Shown one piece after another: positions 36,101-50,300 of a stretch of 64,000 bases of DNA. The position numbers and the translations under genes were made by a program. Position 1 is the first letter of the stretch. Every line of letters starts with the position of its first letter. Below the pieces are notes generated by a model. That model ran no database searches. It worked only from the letters and a program-made list of their open reading frames with translations, and was not told the origin of the DNA. Where the stretch lies: positions 8,767,018 to 8,831,017 of the forward strand of contig WARS01000071.1 of the NCBI GenBank assembly GCA_008933995.1, given 5' to 3'. This DNA comes from Datnioides undecimradiatus (Eukaryota; Chordata; Actinopteri; Lobotiformes; Datnioididae).

Positions 36101-39100
36101 GACAATGACACAACTCTAACAGACCACATTTCCTCACTGATTAACTTTAATCAATCTGTTTTAGAACTGACCTTGATTTTAACATTTTCCCTCTCTGCTT
36201 TACTGGCCCAATGCTACAGCTGTCTTGCTCCTTAGCTTGCCTGATAGTCTCTGATTGAAGGAGAAGGGGTGGCTGTCTGATCTCCCTTCTCTTGGTCTCT
36301 CCTACCATTTTTCCCTTGCATCCTTATTTTAGCGCACACCTGTCACCGCCTGCTCATTGTTGAAACAGATGTTTCATTAACTTATTTTAAGCCCTCATCC
36401 TGTCATTATATGTATATCCGGTATGAATTCAAATAATTCTAAAAGGTTTTAGCTCTTGTGGGATTTTATCCCTGACCATCAAAATTCACTTTCAAGAGGG
36501 TCTAATTTGATTTTATCTCCTTTGTGTACTCAGGCTGGTTCAGCAGGTCACCAGAATCCACAGTCTGTCCAGGGCCTGCCCTCTTCCAGCACACCAGTGC
36601 ACACACCACTGCAGTACATCCAGCCTGGACAGAGTTACCCTGCTGCTCCATACTCTGGCCAACACAGTGCTTCGACACCAGCTCCAGCGAGTCTATGCTC
36701 AGTTAACACTCAGCACACAGCAAGTGCTGCTGCAAGCTACACTCCTCCAAGTGTGCATCAAACCCAAGCTGCAGCAAGTATCTCAGCATCAGCTGTGCCA
36801 CAACATGTTGCACAAAGCTACCAAGCACCAGGGCACCAACAGCAGCAGGCAACAGCAGCAAACTCTTTGACTTTTCCTTTGAAAGTCCAGCAAACTTGTC
36901 AGAACTGTGCAGCCCCAACTCAACAACAGACTCACTCTGCAGCAGGATATCCACCTCCAATTCAGCAAAAGACTGCAGCAGCAGCAACCACCCTGTCAGC
37001 ACAGCAGCCAGCACAAAGCTACACTCTTGCATCTGTAGCCCCAACTATGGCAGCCACAGCACAGTGTCATCCTGCACAAGCTCCCAGTGCACTGCAACAT
37101 ATCCAACCGGCAGTCAATCTGCCAAGTCAGCAGCCTGGTCAGAGCTCATCCACACCAGCACTTTATAACCAACAGATACCTATTCAGCAAGAGCACCAAC
37201 AGCCCTTACTGCAAAACACTCAGCCCAACATACAACTAACACAAAAGGCTTATATTCAGCCTCCACTCACACAGCATAGCCAAGAAACTTTGCATGGCAT
37301 ACACCAACAAATGGCACAACAGCCTACCCACAGTTCTCAAAGTCTTCAAGCTTCTGCTCAGCAACAGGTACACACCCCAGCTCTACAGAAGCACAGTCAG
37401 AACACCATGCAGACAGTAGTTCCACAACAGAGCCATGATGTGTCCCAGTCTACAGTCCAACAGGGTCACGCCCCAGCTTCTCAGCCTCATCCTACTGCAA
37501 CCCCAGTTGTGCAGGTTGCAGCCACACACCAGAGTTACCCTGCTGCAGGTCTCCCTGAAGGTGCCTCTCAGAGTTATGCACATTCTACCCATAGTGTGCT
37601 GCAGCCACAGAGTGCTCCAGTTCAGAGCAAGTACCTGCCTTCACAGTCTACAGCTGCTTCACAGACCTATGGAGGAGCTAACCAGGCTCCTCAGAACCTT
37701 CCAGCCTCTTCCCAGCATTGCCAGCCTGCACATATCACCCAACAAGTGAGTAAACAGTGTTGATGATTGCAATTAAGTAAATTGTAGCACAGTGGCATAC
37801 ATAGTGCCCCTGTTTTTCAATTTTATGTTTGTTTTCCCTTCTCTGACCTCGCCCTGTTTTTATTTTTCATCAGTTTCAACCCTATCTTTGCATCGCTGCT
37901 TTCCTGAATCAGGTAGAATGTCTTTGTCTCAACACACATTGTCACTGTAGGACACTGAGGGACAGAAAAAAGGATTAAAACGAATTAATATTATTTATGG
38001 CTATAGTTTTGAAGTTATTCTTATTATGGTGCCTGGTTTTTATTTGGTGCAACTAAATTGGAAGCAGCTGTGTTGGTGGACAGTAGGTGAATGAAAAACT
38101 GAACAGCCTAATAAACAGGAGTTTCCTCGGACAACAGCCAACAGAGAAATAATTGAATAGTAATGAAAACAATAACAGTGGTTTTAGCCGCTGCATCCGC
38201 CAGCCCTCCCAGGCTTGCTCCGTGTCTGGGGTGCACACTGCTCCAGTATGTGGAGCAGATTCAGTCTGATTCCAGGCTTAGGGACAGGATGGAAAATGTG
38301 AGCTATTCTCATCTGGGTCAATAGCAGGAAATGCAGATGTCCAAACTGAGAGATGAAACTGAGATCCCTCCCATTATTGAACTTCCTCCTGCTTTTTTTT
38401 TTCTCTGCCCTTTCTTCTTCTTGTTCTGTAGAACGTCTCTGCTGGTCAAAACATTTCACAGCCAGGACAAGATGGACAGGGCCATGGGCAGAATCTTAGC
38501 CAATCAGTTCCCAGTGTGCCAGCCCAGGCACTTCCACCTCAGCAGTCAATGGCTCCGGCTGCTGTCAGCCTACAGCTCCAACCTCTGCAGATTTCTAATT
38601 CTCTGCCACCAACACACCAATCCCAGGTATAGTCAGTCACACATATCTTTAACAGGTGTTGATTTTTCACGTCTGAGTTTTTGGATAACTCAGCAAGTTT
38701 TTCTCACTTTGATTATACAGACCATTATGATATAGTCTTGAAGCACATTATCTTGATGCATTTTCTTCTTATGTTTGACAGTGGTTCTTTAGATTATTTG
38801 ATTTTTCTCTGTTTCTTTCTTCCTGTTTTATTTGTTTTCCCTTCAGTTTCCTTCACAGTATCCCACAGTCCAGGTGATGACAGCTGTGACTGACTGTGAA
38901 TCCTCTTATCCTCACTCCTGCACTGCCCCTCACCCTTCAACTTCCTCTTCTCTTAACCACATCTTCCTTTCTCCTGGACAGACTCTCCCCGTCACCCCCT
39001 CTGTCTCCCCCATTTCTCCTCTGCACGCTGAAAACACATTACTTTCCCCCATCCCAGCGTCCCTCATACCTGCCCCCTCTTCTGTGCTGGGCAAGCTGGG

Positions 39101-42100
39101 ACCCACATCCCCACAGCACCAACCCACTGCTGCTTTGCAGCAAAGTGTTAGATCTGATGCTTCTCATTCACAACCTGCATTCATATCAGCACTAACCACT
39201 CACCCCATACACTCACACACTGCCCAGTCCCAGAACACACACCCTCCCACAAATGGCAGCACTCAGCCTCTGATACAGGTAATTATGATGGCTGCAGTGG
39301 AGTGCAGATGTTTACCAAGAGGGTGTGAACTGTAACCTTCTATTGTTAATAATCTCTGTCAGACATTTTGTTTTTTAGAGTCACCGTTCTGTTCTGCGCC
39401 TGATGGATATTGAACTTTTAAATGTCAAAGTCAGATAAATTAAATAATGCAGATGAAAACGTGTTATACAGAATGGAGGAATATGCTGTAGAATTTTTTT
39501 TTTTTTGGAGGATTTTTTTTATCAAGAAATGGCATAACAGCCAATACTAAAAATATCTCCGTATGTCTTCAAAGGAAGACTCCCAAGATAACATAATAGT
39601 AATCAGAATAATAATGATGATATTGAAAATAATGTGTTTTCTTGTTTGTCTTTTGTAGCAGATTCCCCAGCAGGCTCAGGTGAGCCATCCTGAGGTTGTC
39701 CCCTCTGCTCAGCTCACCCAACCTGCAGTACTCTCCTCGCTCGTGCAGAATGTGTCAGACCCAGTCACAGCCGCCACTGCTGTCCAGCTGGACAACAAGA
39801 ACCCATGCCAACTGCCCCCGCAGGCCCAGTTCCAGAGTCAGGTTCAGAGCCAGACTCCTGGGCTGCAGCCCTCTGACTGTCAGAGAGTATCATCTGGGTC
39901 TGCCAGTTCCTGCCTGACTCAGCAGAAACAGCTCAGTACTGTTACAGGAGCTGCAGGCCAGGCTCCAACAGAGACCAGCACAGAGGTATGGACACATGAC
40001 TCTCACATTTTTTGTTCTAGATACTTTTTTCTTTGTCTTCCTTGCTCTGCAATGATACCAGTGCACTTACATGTAGTGTTAATGTACTTCTCTTCAAGTC
40101 ACTATTATAAACATATTGTGCACTTTTAGTCAGCCTCTTGGGTTGTTTGTCTCCTTGTTTTGTCTGTAGGAGCAAGCTGCAGAGAAACACACTGGAGGAC
40201 ACAGCTATGACAGGTACTAGCTTGTTTCCCCTCAGCTAGTTTTGCAGGGGATAAGGTGGTTAGGGATTGAGCCAATATGCATTTCTTACAACTACAGAGT
40301 AATCTCAGGCAGGTCTCAAGTACTGTCACATGGAAAATTTATGCTCGGAGTGACATCCTTCCTGATAAGGAGTCACGCGAATGTTGACACAATGCATTTA
40401 GCAGATAAATTTCCATCCTCTATTGTTTCAGTCTTACCAATCCTCTGAAAAAGTGTAATGTTGACACTGTAGCAAAGCCTCAAACATTGGCTACATTGCC
40501 CTTGTAACAAAACGTGGGGAAAGACAGGCTCTGTTAAACATGTTTTAAATTCCCTAATGCAGAAATTATGTTTACCATTAGAAAACATTGGGGGCATTCC
40601 ACCAATCAAAATCACTAACTAGGTGTTCATTTTACAGTAAAAAGGGGTCTTAATAATGTCTTATTTGTTGACAACCTTCTCTTGCTATCTTTCTCCAGCG
40701 AGAGACAAACATGTCTGTAAAACCACAGTGCACTCTGATAGCATGTGTTTACCCTTCCTAGCACTGTGACCTGCTGCAGCTAAAACTCCTATAAATTTCA
40801 TAAAAGTTCACTTGGTCCATCAGAATGGATAGCAGATAGCTAATCCCCAAGAAATCTATAATCTGTTTTAAGATTATGTAGCGTCTTCCATGGCTGATAT
40901 ATCAGACTTTTGCCAAATCCTGCAGGCATTCCAGCGTGGTGATAAATTCAAAACCTTTTCACTGAGCTATTTATCAAAAAGGGGAGGTAAAAACTATTAG
41001 CCTCTTTCTATTTCCAGTACAAGATTTCTGTCTTATCGCACCCAGAAAGATTGTCTGACACTACTGATTCCTTTGTCTCAGAGTGTTCAGTGGTAATTCC
41101 TTTTCACTTATCGCACACCTTATTTACTGCTCCTCATTTAACACTCTATCATCTTAATTTGAACATAACAGTTCTGAACGTGTTCATGCACATTTGTTGC
41201 TTGATAGTTTTTGTTACTGAATACAGCTGCATGTACACTTTAATTTCAAAACCTCCATAGGCGACTGACAGGAAATGTAGAGCTGTGTGTTCGGTACTCA
41301 GGTATTTATGGGTACTACAACACTTTCAGTAATACTTGCCTTTCCTCACCAAAATCAGTGTCAACTCAGATGCCACGTCAGGGAAGGAGATGAGTGATGG
41401 TAATGAGGGGACACATGGAGGTAAAGGCGAGGGGAAAGTCCGCAAGCACCACCGCAGGTCCACCCGCACTCGTTCACGTCAGGAGAAGATTAGCAGGCCA
41501 AAGCTCAACATGCTCAATGTGAGTAATCAAAATGTACTTCAACGGGGAACACATTTCTTTAAGCCCATGTTCAAAGATGATGTAATAGTAAAAATGTATT
41601 TATTGTGTCTGCCCTCATTGCAGGTGTGCAACACTGGCGACAAGATGGTGGAATGTCAGTTGGAAACTCACAACCATAAAATGGTCACTTTCAAGTTTGA
41701 CCTGGATGGAGATGCACCGGAGGAGATTGCAACATACATGGTGTGTAGGAGTCACTGCCACTTGAACTGATGGAAAGGTTTTTGTAGCGTGCTGTAAGCT
41801 GTGCATTGAGAAATGCTTTCTGATGGCTCAGAACTGTGAAAGTCCCTGTGTTGCTGTTCTCAGCTGCAATGCAGCAAAAAATCTTTGTCTGTGTCTCTCT
41901 TGCACTTTCTCTCTCCTCCGTTTCATATTGGGCTCATATTTTTAGATAGATAGATGAATATTTATGGCATAACTCTTCTATCAACTTATTTGGTATACAG
42001 TAGGAGGTCCAAGGCAAATACCTACTTTTTACTCTTGCCAAAGCAATACATGTAATTACTTTTTTAAATTTAATTTGTCCTTGGATTTTCTTTGCTTTAA

Positions 42101-44331
42101 ATTGAATAGAGACATCATTTGCGTTTTCTTGGCAACAAACTACATGAATCCAATATGTCTGGAATATCAATCAGTTTGTTTACTCTTTACAGTGTTTTCT
42201 GTCCTCAACATGCTAATGCACCTGTTGTTACTGGCACAGTTTGGTTTTAAGCTTTAAGCATTCCTTATGAAGTGAAAACATTTAATGTTCTGCTTTTCTC
42301 TATCATGTCTCTCAGGTGGAGAATGATTTCATTCTGCCTTTAGAAAAAGAAGTGTTCATCGAGCAGCTGAAGGACATTGTAGACAAGGCTGAGGACATGT
42401 TGAGTGAGGACACAGAGGGCGAGAGGAACTCTGACCCGGGTGGCAGTCCCAAACAGAGCGAAGGACCTGGCAGCCTGGGAACAGAGGTGAGAAAGGAACT
42501 GTTGACAGTTAATAGTTGCAATGGCGCAATCTGTCTAGTGCCTCTGCCTTGGATACATCATTCTGACAGCACTTTCAAGATGACTTTGCATGCAACGCTG
42601 CCAACAAGAGCTGCCAAGAATACCATTCTTGCTGATGTGACTTTTTGATCTAACTGAATTTATTCTTGAGGTTCAGCAACCTTTTTGAATGTCTCTTAAT
42701 TTGATGCACATGTATCGAATCTGTGAACTAATTCTTCCTTTTCTTTCCGAATTGAAGGCTTCTGCGCCCAGCACCCCACAGCTGGTGTACCAGCAAAATG
42801 GTAAGACTTTGAGCCACCTGGAATTTAGATATTCACTCAAACAAAGTCCACTCACACAACTCAGCTCTAGTTAAACTCAAATCCCTTAACATTTGCATTC
42901 TTAAGATCTGTTCTCCTGTGACATTGGAAGGAGGATAATTGAATGAATTATCTGTTTATGTACTCCCATTCTCTATTATTTCAAAGTGGTCAGTCACTAC
43001 CTTTTTGCTGTTTTACTGAAAGATTTTATCATAGATGTGGATTTATGAATTTTTCTTTGTCTCTGCCCTTGACAGTCCTCCACACTGGCAAGCGCTGGTT
43101 CATCATCTGCCCCGTGGCTGAAACGCCTATGTTAGACAAAGAGAAGACAACATCTCACACCTCTGCCGCACAGGGTATGCTGCACACTGATTATTCAATA
43201 TAAGGATTTGCTTTCTCTGCCAGGAGTACATTTACTATGGAAAAAACTGAATCGTTCATGTCTTACTGGCCGTTTTTGATAGCGGAGACTGCGTATGCAT
43301 GTGAGTTGGGGTCAGTTATGTAAGAGCGCTTCTGCAGTGGTTCTAGGCAGAAATGAAGGGCAGGATTTATACTCCAGCTGACAGAGCCTGATGGGGCAAG
43401 ACAAGCAGTGATGTAACACTCTGGCACCCACAGGATCTAGCTCCTGTTCTTCGTGGCCTTGGCTGAACTGAGAACAGACCTCCAATCTGTTCTCCTCCCC
43501 AATTAACCTTTTTTATTTCTGCAGATTCTGAAAAGTCTGCCCTGGCATCAGTCAGGCCCAATACCAACACAACTGCAGTGACTACTCCAATTGCATCTTT
43601 ATCCTCCCAAAATCCGTCCTCCTCCTCTCAGCTCTCTGCTGCTCAGACCTCAGTGCAACCTCAAGACCAAAACACTGACACTACCCGGATCCAGCAGCCT
43701 CAGCCCTGTGCAACTAAACATGAACTTGATGCTGCAGGTGCCAGCCGTCACAAGTCCCTTCCTGTGGAGGAGCCTTGCATCTCGGCTGTCTCTATGGTAA
43801 CGGACATGCCATGCTGTGCTATTGTGCCACCTGTCTCTCTGGATGTGAATGCTACTGATAAAGGAGCAGGTGGTGGTTTGACTTCCTCTCAAGCTAATCA
43901 CCCTAACCAGAAGTCCAGTCCCACTGGAGAACTTCCTCCTCAACTGGCCTCCCATCAGTCTGTGGTCCTGCAGCAACCCTATGCCACACCCATGCAGCCT
44001 GGGACAGTCACCTCCCAGCCTCAGAGTCCAGCACATCAAGCCCCACAGAACTCCCAGTCCTCAAGCCACCAGCAGCCAGTGAGTGGAGGGCCGGGAGAGT
44101 CAGACAGTGAGGGACCACGAAGGGTGGAGTTTGTTGACCGCACCATAAAGACTTTGGATGAAAAGCTGAGAAACCTGTTGTACCAGGAGCATGCTCCTTC
44201 CCAGGCATCCAGCACTGTGTCTGACCCCCAGGCCTCCAGTACAGAGGGTGTCAGCTCACCTCCAGTCTCAGATGGCCAGAGCACTGATGGAGCACCTACA
44301 AAGAAGAAAGGGGAGCCACTGGTAAACTGCA

Positions 44332-44371
<40 letters not shown>

Positions 44372-47300
44372 GAGAGTGAAATCTGAGCATTCAGACATCA
44401 GTTACGAGCTAAGTTAATAGCAGCATCATTGAATCATTTCCCTGCACTGTTATCGATTTGACTATTGGCTCTAAAGCACAAGACCAATACTATGCTTAGA
44501 AAGAGGGGAGGGTAATAAAATTACTGCTGTCAGCACGACAATTCATCATGATCTCTTCCTCTGGCAGCTTTATTTTGTGTGTGTGTTTCTTTGTGTGCAC
44601 GCATGCAACCAAAAACAAATTAGGGTCTGACTCATTCATACAAAACTGAGGTCAGGAGAGGATAATGGCTAGCCTTACCACACTGATCTAGTGCATCTAG
44701 CAATTTACTACTTGCTACTATTCAAAATGATTGCAACCTCCCACACACACACCGTTCTGTTTTTTTCTTTAAGCCTCAGATTCCTGAACGTGCAGATAGT
44801 GTGGGTGCACTAAGTGACTCTGCAGTGGCATGTAAGTACCATTATTTATATGATGTCCATATCACATTGTGACTGCATGATAGTTTGAGAAAGAAGTTTT
44901 CAAAAATCCTCTTTCTCCTTCTTTAGCCACTGACAGGGTTTTGAACCGAAGAGATGTGACCACCAGCTCCAGCTCATATACCTCCAAAAGCCGTTTTCAA
45001 GTAAGAATCCACTTTCAAAACTTTTAATAGGCAACTCTGCTAAATATAAATGTTGTTTGACCAAATCAAATTACATTACTTGTGCATGACGCGTGCTGTT
45101 GTTTGTTTTGGGTGGAGCTGGTTGATAACACATTCAGGACCGTTTGTCGTTGGTGCCGTTTACTGGCCCTAATTTTGTTACAAATATGGGCTTCTCTTCC
45201 TTCCAGATCATCCCCACTCCACCGGATGTCATTTGTCGTTTAGAGAAAGGCAAGGCAAGCTGCAGCACCTGCAGTTCCCCAGCACCCTCTAGTGGTTCTG
45301 GAGGATCTTACAGCCAGAGCCAGAGCAAAGGGAGTACAGAGAAGAGCTCTGTGGCTGCGGGCAGATCTGCTGTGGCTGCGGGCAGATCTGCTGTGGCTGC
45401 GGGCAGATCTGCTGTGACAGCTGCAGCTGATAGTGAGACAGCAGGAACATCCAAACTCCACAGTAGCAACCGTTACTCTGCCCCACCAAACTTCTACCAG
45501 GCCACCCCCACTTCCAGCCCTGATCTCACCCCATGCCATATCCCCCGGGCCCAGACCATCGACACTCCGACCCATCACCCCTACCGCCACTCCTCTCACC
45601 TCTGCTCTGACTCAGCAGATGAGGACAGCAGCAGCATAGCCCTTCCTCCAGCCCACCCAGCTCCCCCTGCTCATGCCCTCTCTGAGCACAGTGGAAGCGA
45701 CCTCATGAAGAGGGCAGTGGCCCTCCTGCGGCGCTCTGGTCGGAGCAAAAGTGAGCAGAGCTCTGATTCACCAAGCCGACAGCCCGTGGCAATGAATGGT
45801 CACGCTCCCTCGCCGTCTGCAGGACATGCCCATTCATCCTACATCAGCAGTGACAATGACTCTGAGTTTGAGGATGCAGATATGAGGAAAGAACTACAGA
45901 AACTCAGAGAAAAGTAATGTACACACATACGCTCTCAGCCACATCTGCATAAATGTATTTGTTTCCGTGAAGCATTATTCACTTTAGAATCTAAACTGCA
46001 CATGCTCCTTTACAGGGATCTTTACAAATTGGAGAAGATGTGATTTTTCACATTTCAGTCACTACCAAGAACTTGCAACTGCAAACTTGTTGGAATTCAC
46101 TGAGGTTGCCATAAACCACATAAACCTTCAAGCATTTACTTATCACAAACTTCTTTGTGTGTCTCCTCCAAACAAGAAATTACTGAGCATAACTTAAGGT
46201 TCAGCCTGAAGCAGCAGTGTTTTTCTGTGAATGTAGCAGAGAAATGCTGAAATAAATCAACATTCACACAGATCATTTTAAAATTCAAAAATGAAGGCAA
46301 TGAGGATTAGTCAGCTAAAATCATGCATTCAAGTACAGTATGTTACTCATTGCTTTTACTGCTCTGATGTTTGTGTGATCTTGGTAACAGTAAACCAAAC
46401 TAAGATGTCAAATGACACGTATCATTAGTTTAAGTCCTATTGACTTAGGAGCCAATGTCTCAAGTAAGTGTCCGTCTGTTCTCTTTTTATACCTTCTCAA
46501 TAGGCATATGAAGGAGATCTCTGAGCTGCAGGCGTTCCAGAGGAATGAGATTGAGCGTTTGTACAAGGAACTGGGCAAAACGCTACCCCCAAACGTCGGC
46601 CTGCTCCATGCTGCACCCCCAAGTGGCCGCAGGCGCAGGGCCAGCAAGCACAAGCTGAAGGCTGGAAAACTGCTCAATCCAATGGTCCAGCAGCTCAAAA
46701 ACAATCTTAACACCTCAGCAGAGAGAAAAGGTGTGTAGGTTGGGATGGCGTGGTGATGAGTGGTTTGTGTTATGTTATGTGTGTATGGGAGAGCTTTTTT
46801 AGTCTGAAGCACCAACTTCAAAAAAACAGGAATAGCGTTAGGTTCAGAAAACCGTAGGAGTGTGTGATTCACAGTGATTCACTCTGACTCACACATTTTT
46901 CTTTTTTTTTTTTTATTCCTCTTCTTTTTGCAACAAGGTGAAAGTGCTGCCAGTTCATCCGGCTCCCCGGCTAAAAGTTCACTCCTGTCAGATGGCTCTG
47001 CCCACTCCAGTGGTAGCTCCAGCTCCGGCAGTCAGCCCAACACCGCCCCTGAGCAGGTCCACACCCAGCAACCCTGTTCCCTGAAGGGCTCCTTCTCTTC
47101 TGACAACATCTATGCTGGGCTACATGGTGATGGAATGGCTAATCAAGCCAGTCCTGGCCAAGGTACACATTACAGGTTCATGAGCATGCTGGTGTTGTGT
47201 ACGTGTGTGTGAGGATGGCTTGCTATCTACAAAACAGTTCCTACTGGTAGAGTAAATAAGTCAAGAGTCTCGCCCTAACTCTGACACATGAATGAATACA

Positions 47301-50300
47301 GGGTCTGTAAACCCTAAAGAATTACAGACAGACACGGGACAACCTAACAACTATAATCTTCATACTGTGTGTATGACCACTTAGAATACATACATAACAT
47401 AAAAGTGCTTGTAAATTGAGGATCAGGTGGTCAGCATCTGACAAGTTGAGAAAAGTGGCACTTCTGTGCAGTTCATCAGTGGTGCTGGTGTGTATATCTA
47501 CCGTCGATGTAACAAAGCACTCATAACAAGTGATAGAAGTTTGTGATTTTAGGTTGGCACTGTATACAATAATTTAAGTGTTAAACATGGGAAACCCAGT
47601 TAATATTTTAATCCACATTATAAGTCAATTGAAGTCATACTTAGCCCGTTTTGTTTTTTTCAGTACTACATAAACAGACAATATTTAGTTCATGCCAAAA
47701 ACATAATAAATGACACGGTAATAAATACACAGGTGCTACGAATAAAATGTAAAATGAAGGAAAACATGAAAAATATTGCAGTAATGTCCTTTTAATCCAC
47801 AGTAAACAGGTTAATGAATTTATAACATAATAATTATGTATTGGTTTTCAGTAGCCATTACAAAATCAAATTATTAACCAAGCTACCTGTTATACTACTA
47901 CATATTAGGCAACTGCACAAAAATGTGGGTGAGAGACTTTAAAATTATGGCTACACTGCTTCACAGCTCACACTTCACAGCCCAAGACCTGCGTTTTCTA
48001 ATCAGTCAGATCAAACCGATCAATCAGATCAAGTCAAATCAAATCAATCCAATCAGTCAATAATACCTGCTGACAACTGAGAGGTAGAACATGGCTCTTT
48101 GTGTAGTTTGATTACAATATTTTTAGATAGATAACATTTTTCTGCAAAGCACTGGTTTTGTAATTGAAGATGTGGCAGCTTGCCATTTTTGAAATATTTC
48201 ATTTAAGCTGAGATGATCAAAAACTCAACAGCTGTGAGCAGCTGAAGAACATTGATCTCTGTCTAAATCACTTTTTGTTACATCTAAGCCTCAGTCTATC
48301 TTTGATAAACAGCCCAGGAGCTTTTGAGTTTTTTTTTTTTGTTTTTGTTTAGTAATTGGCTGATTTCTGGCTTTAAAATGTTGAGTTTTATTTTTAATTT
48401 ACTCAAATAATTTATTTACTCGTTTTTATCTAACCGCACAAATACCCAATAATAATTCATTCATAGATGAACAATTAACATCCTGCTCAGAACTAAAGCA
48501 AAAAATACCAATATTCTTATCCAATGTTTTTTTTCCCCAAATAGGGCTTCCCATTATCATTTGTATTTGATGGCTGGAATGTCCAGTTAGATGCCAAATA
48601 ATATAGGATCCTGCATATCTTGCATTCCATCTTGGTGTCCTTTGCTGGTGCTTTTGATGGTGGGGGTTTCTCATCCCAGTCTCTGTGCACTTTTACAAAG
48701 TGTCTCTCTTGTTTCTTCTCTTCTTCCCTCTTATATTCATTTTTACAGGCTGGACGGTTTACCACCAAACGTCAGAGAGAGTCACCTATAAATCTAGTAG
48801 CAAACCACGCACTAGATTCCTCAGTGGACCTGTGTCTCTGTCCATCTGTTTGTATTTGTTCTTTTCTATTTCCCCTCACTCATTGCCATCTTCTCTTTAT
48901 TTATCCTGCCTTTCTCTTCTGTCAACCACTTTTTTTTTATTTATATGTTTTACAGTGGCTCTTCTGTTCAACCCACCTCACAGACCTTCACATCCATCAC
49001 CCATTCTATATTCCTTCCACTCGCCCTTCCCTCAGCGACTTCAAATCTTGTGTGGGTTTTTTTTGTTTTGGGGGGTTTTTATTTGGACCGCCAGAGGATA
49101 TCCATCACATGCACACACTGTTGGTATTCAAAGCTCATATGAACAAAGTCAAGCTAACAAAGACACATGCCCTGAGGATCAAAGACTTGTGCAGCCAGAA
49201 TATGTTTCCTTTTCATCTTGAAGAAATCAACTGAAGCAGGTCATATTTTTCTGTAGCTTGTGACTTTGCCAGAATTCACTTCACCTGTTAACTACTGTAG
49301 ATGCTATGATACTGTGAGACGTTATGATTGGTGCAGAAGTGTTTGCAAACACTTGTTGGCAATGAAATGTAGATAATTGACAAGATAAGTCTTTTTGTCA
49401 CTTCCTGCAAATATGACTTCCAAGTTCCTGATGTTCTGTATCAAATTTATTTTAAACTGGTCTGGCTTTTGCTTGCATTATGCATTTGCATAGATGATCT
49501 GAACTCCTAGAACTAAATCTGAAACCTGCCACCCTTCTCAAAGAACATCCTTATATAAATCAGCATTTTTTTCAAAGTTTTGACTGTTGAAACAACTGTT
49601 ATCAGTGCGACAATCCTGCTCCTCTAATATAACTGTAAACATCATAGTGATCACATGAATCTAATCAAAGCCAGTACCAGTAGCAATTGAAGTTTTCTTA
49701 CTTTGATACTCCCCCGGTGGTTTTACCAAAAAAGACACTGGCAAGAAAGACAGAAATAAATGCATATTAAACAGAGTTTCAGGTTCAACACGATTTTCTG
49801 ATCAGCTATCTCTGAATCTCTGCTAACCGTTGCAGGATGACTTCAGACTTGTTGCAGCTAGTGCAGGCATTTGGATGAGTTTTGGCAGTCTAGCTGTTGT
49901 TTTGTATGTTGTGCTAAAATAAGAGGCTGTCCTTTATCAAAACTGGGAATTCTTAGTAATTCCTGCACATCTTGATATCAAATGCAACTCAGAGCGTTTC
50001 CACCTCCTAGTCTCCATTGTTAGGTAGTCTCTTCGGTAGCTGTGGAACGACAACGTGTGATTTGTCATAGATTTGTGTACTTGTTCAGTGCCAGGCCATG
50101 TTATAAACACTGTCACTGTGTTCTCAGTAATACTTCCTCATAAATTTTTGCCATTAATCCCTGGTCTCAAAGATTGAAGGGGGTCTGAAAGTAACATTGG
50201 CTCTCTGAGTCAAGGATGACTCCAGAGTCGGGCCACCATTCAGTTTCTTGGCAAAATGATTGAAAAGGAAACATTTCCAGGGTGTGCATGCCTTGTACAG

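Noticed and set aside
43076-43174. Loss of an RFxV docking motif (RWFII instead of RRFIV)
   Set aside because: At first it looked like a fish-specific loss, but human WNK2 as I remember it also has [10 protein letters not shown], so it is a paralogue trait.
43650-44039. Antisense ORF over wnk2 exon 20
   Set aside because: Shadow ORF opposite a proline/serine-rich exon.
45240-45599. Antisense ORF over wnk2 exon 23 with RSARSHS-type repeats
   Set aside because: The repeats are the reverse of the 21-bp coding minisatellite; no independent support.
48957-49065. A second acceptor-like site (atgttttacag) and possible exon
   Set aside because: No reading phase both matched the flanking phase 1 exons and resembled WNK2, and no good donor was found.
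48620-49234. A 204-codon ORF within wnk2 introns
   Set aside because: It runs in a different frame from the conserved exon 48749-48847 and crosses pyrimidine-rich intron sequence; the ORF length comes from low-complexity T/C-rich composition.
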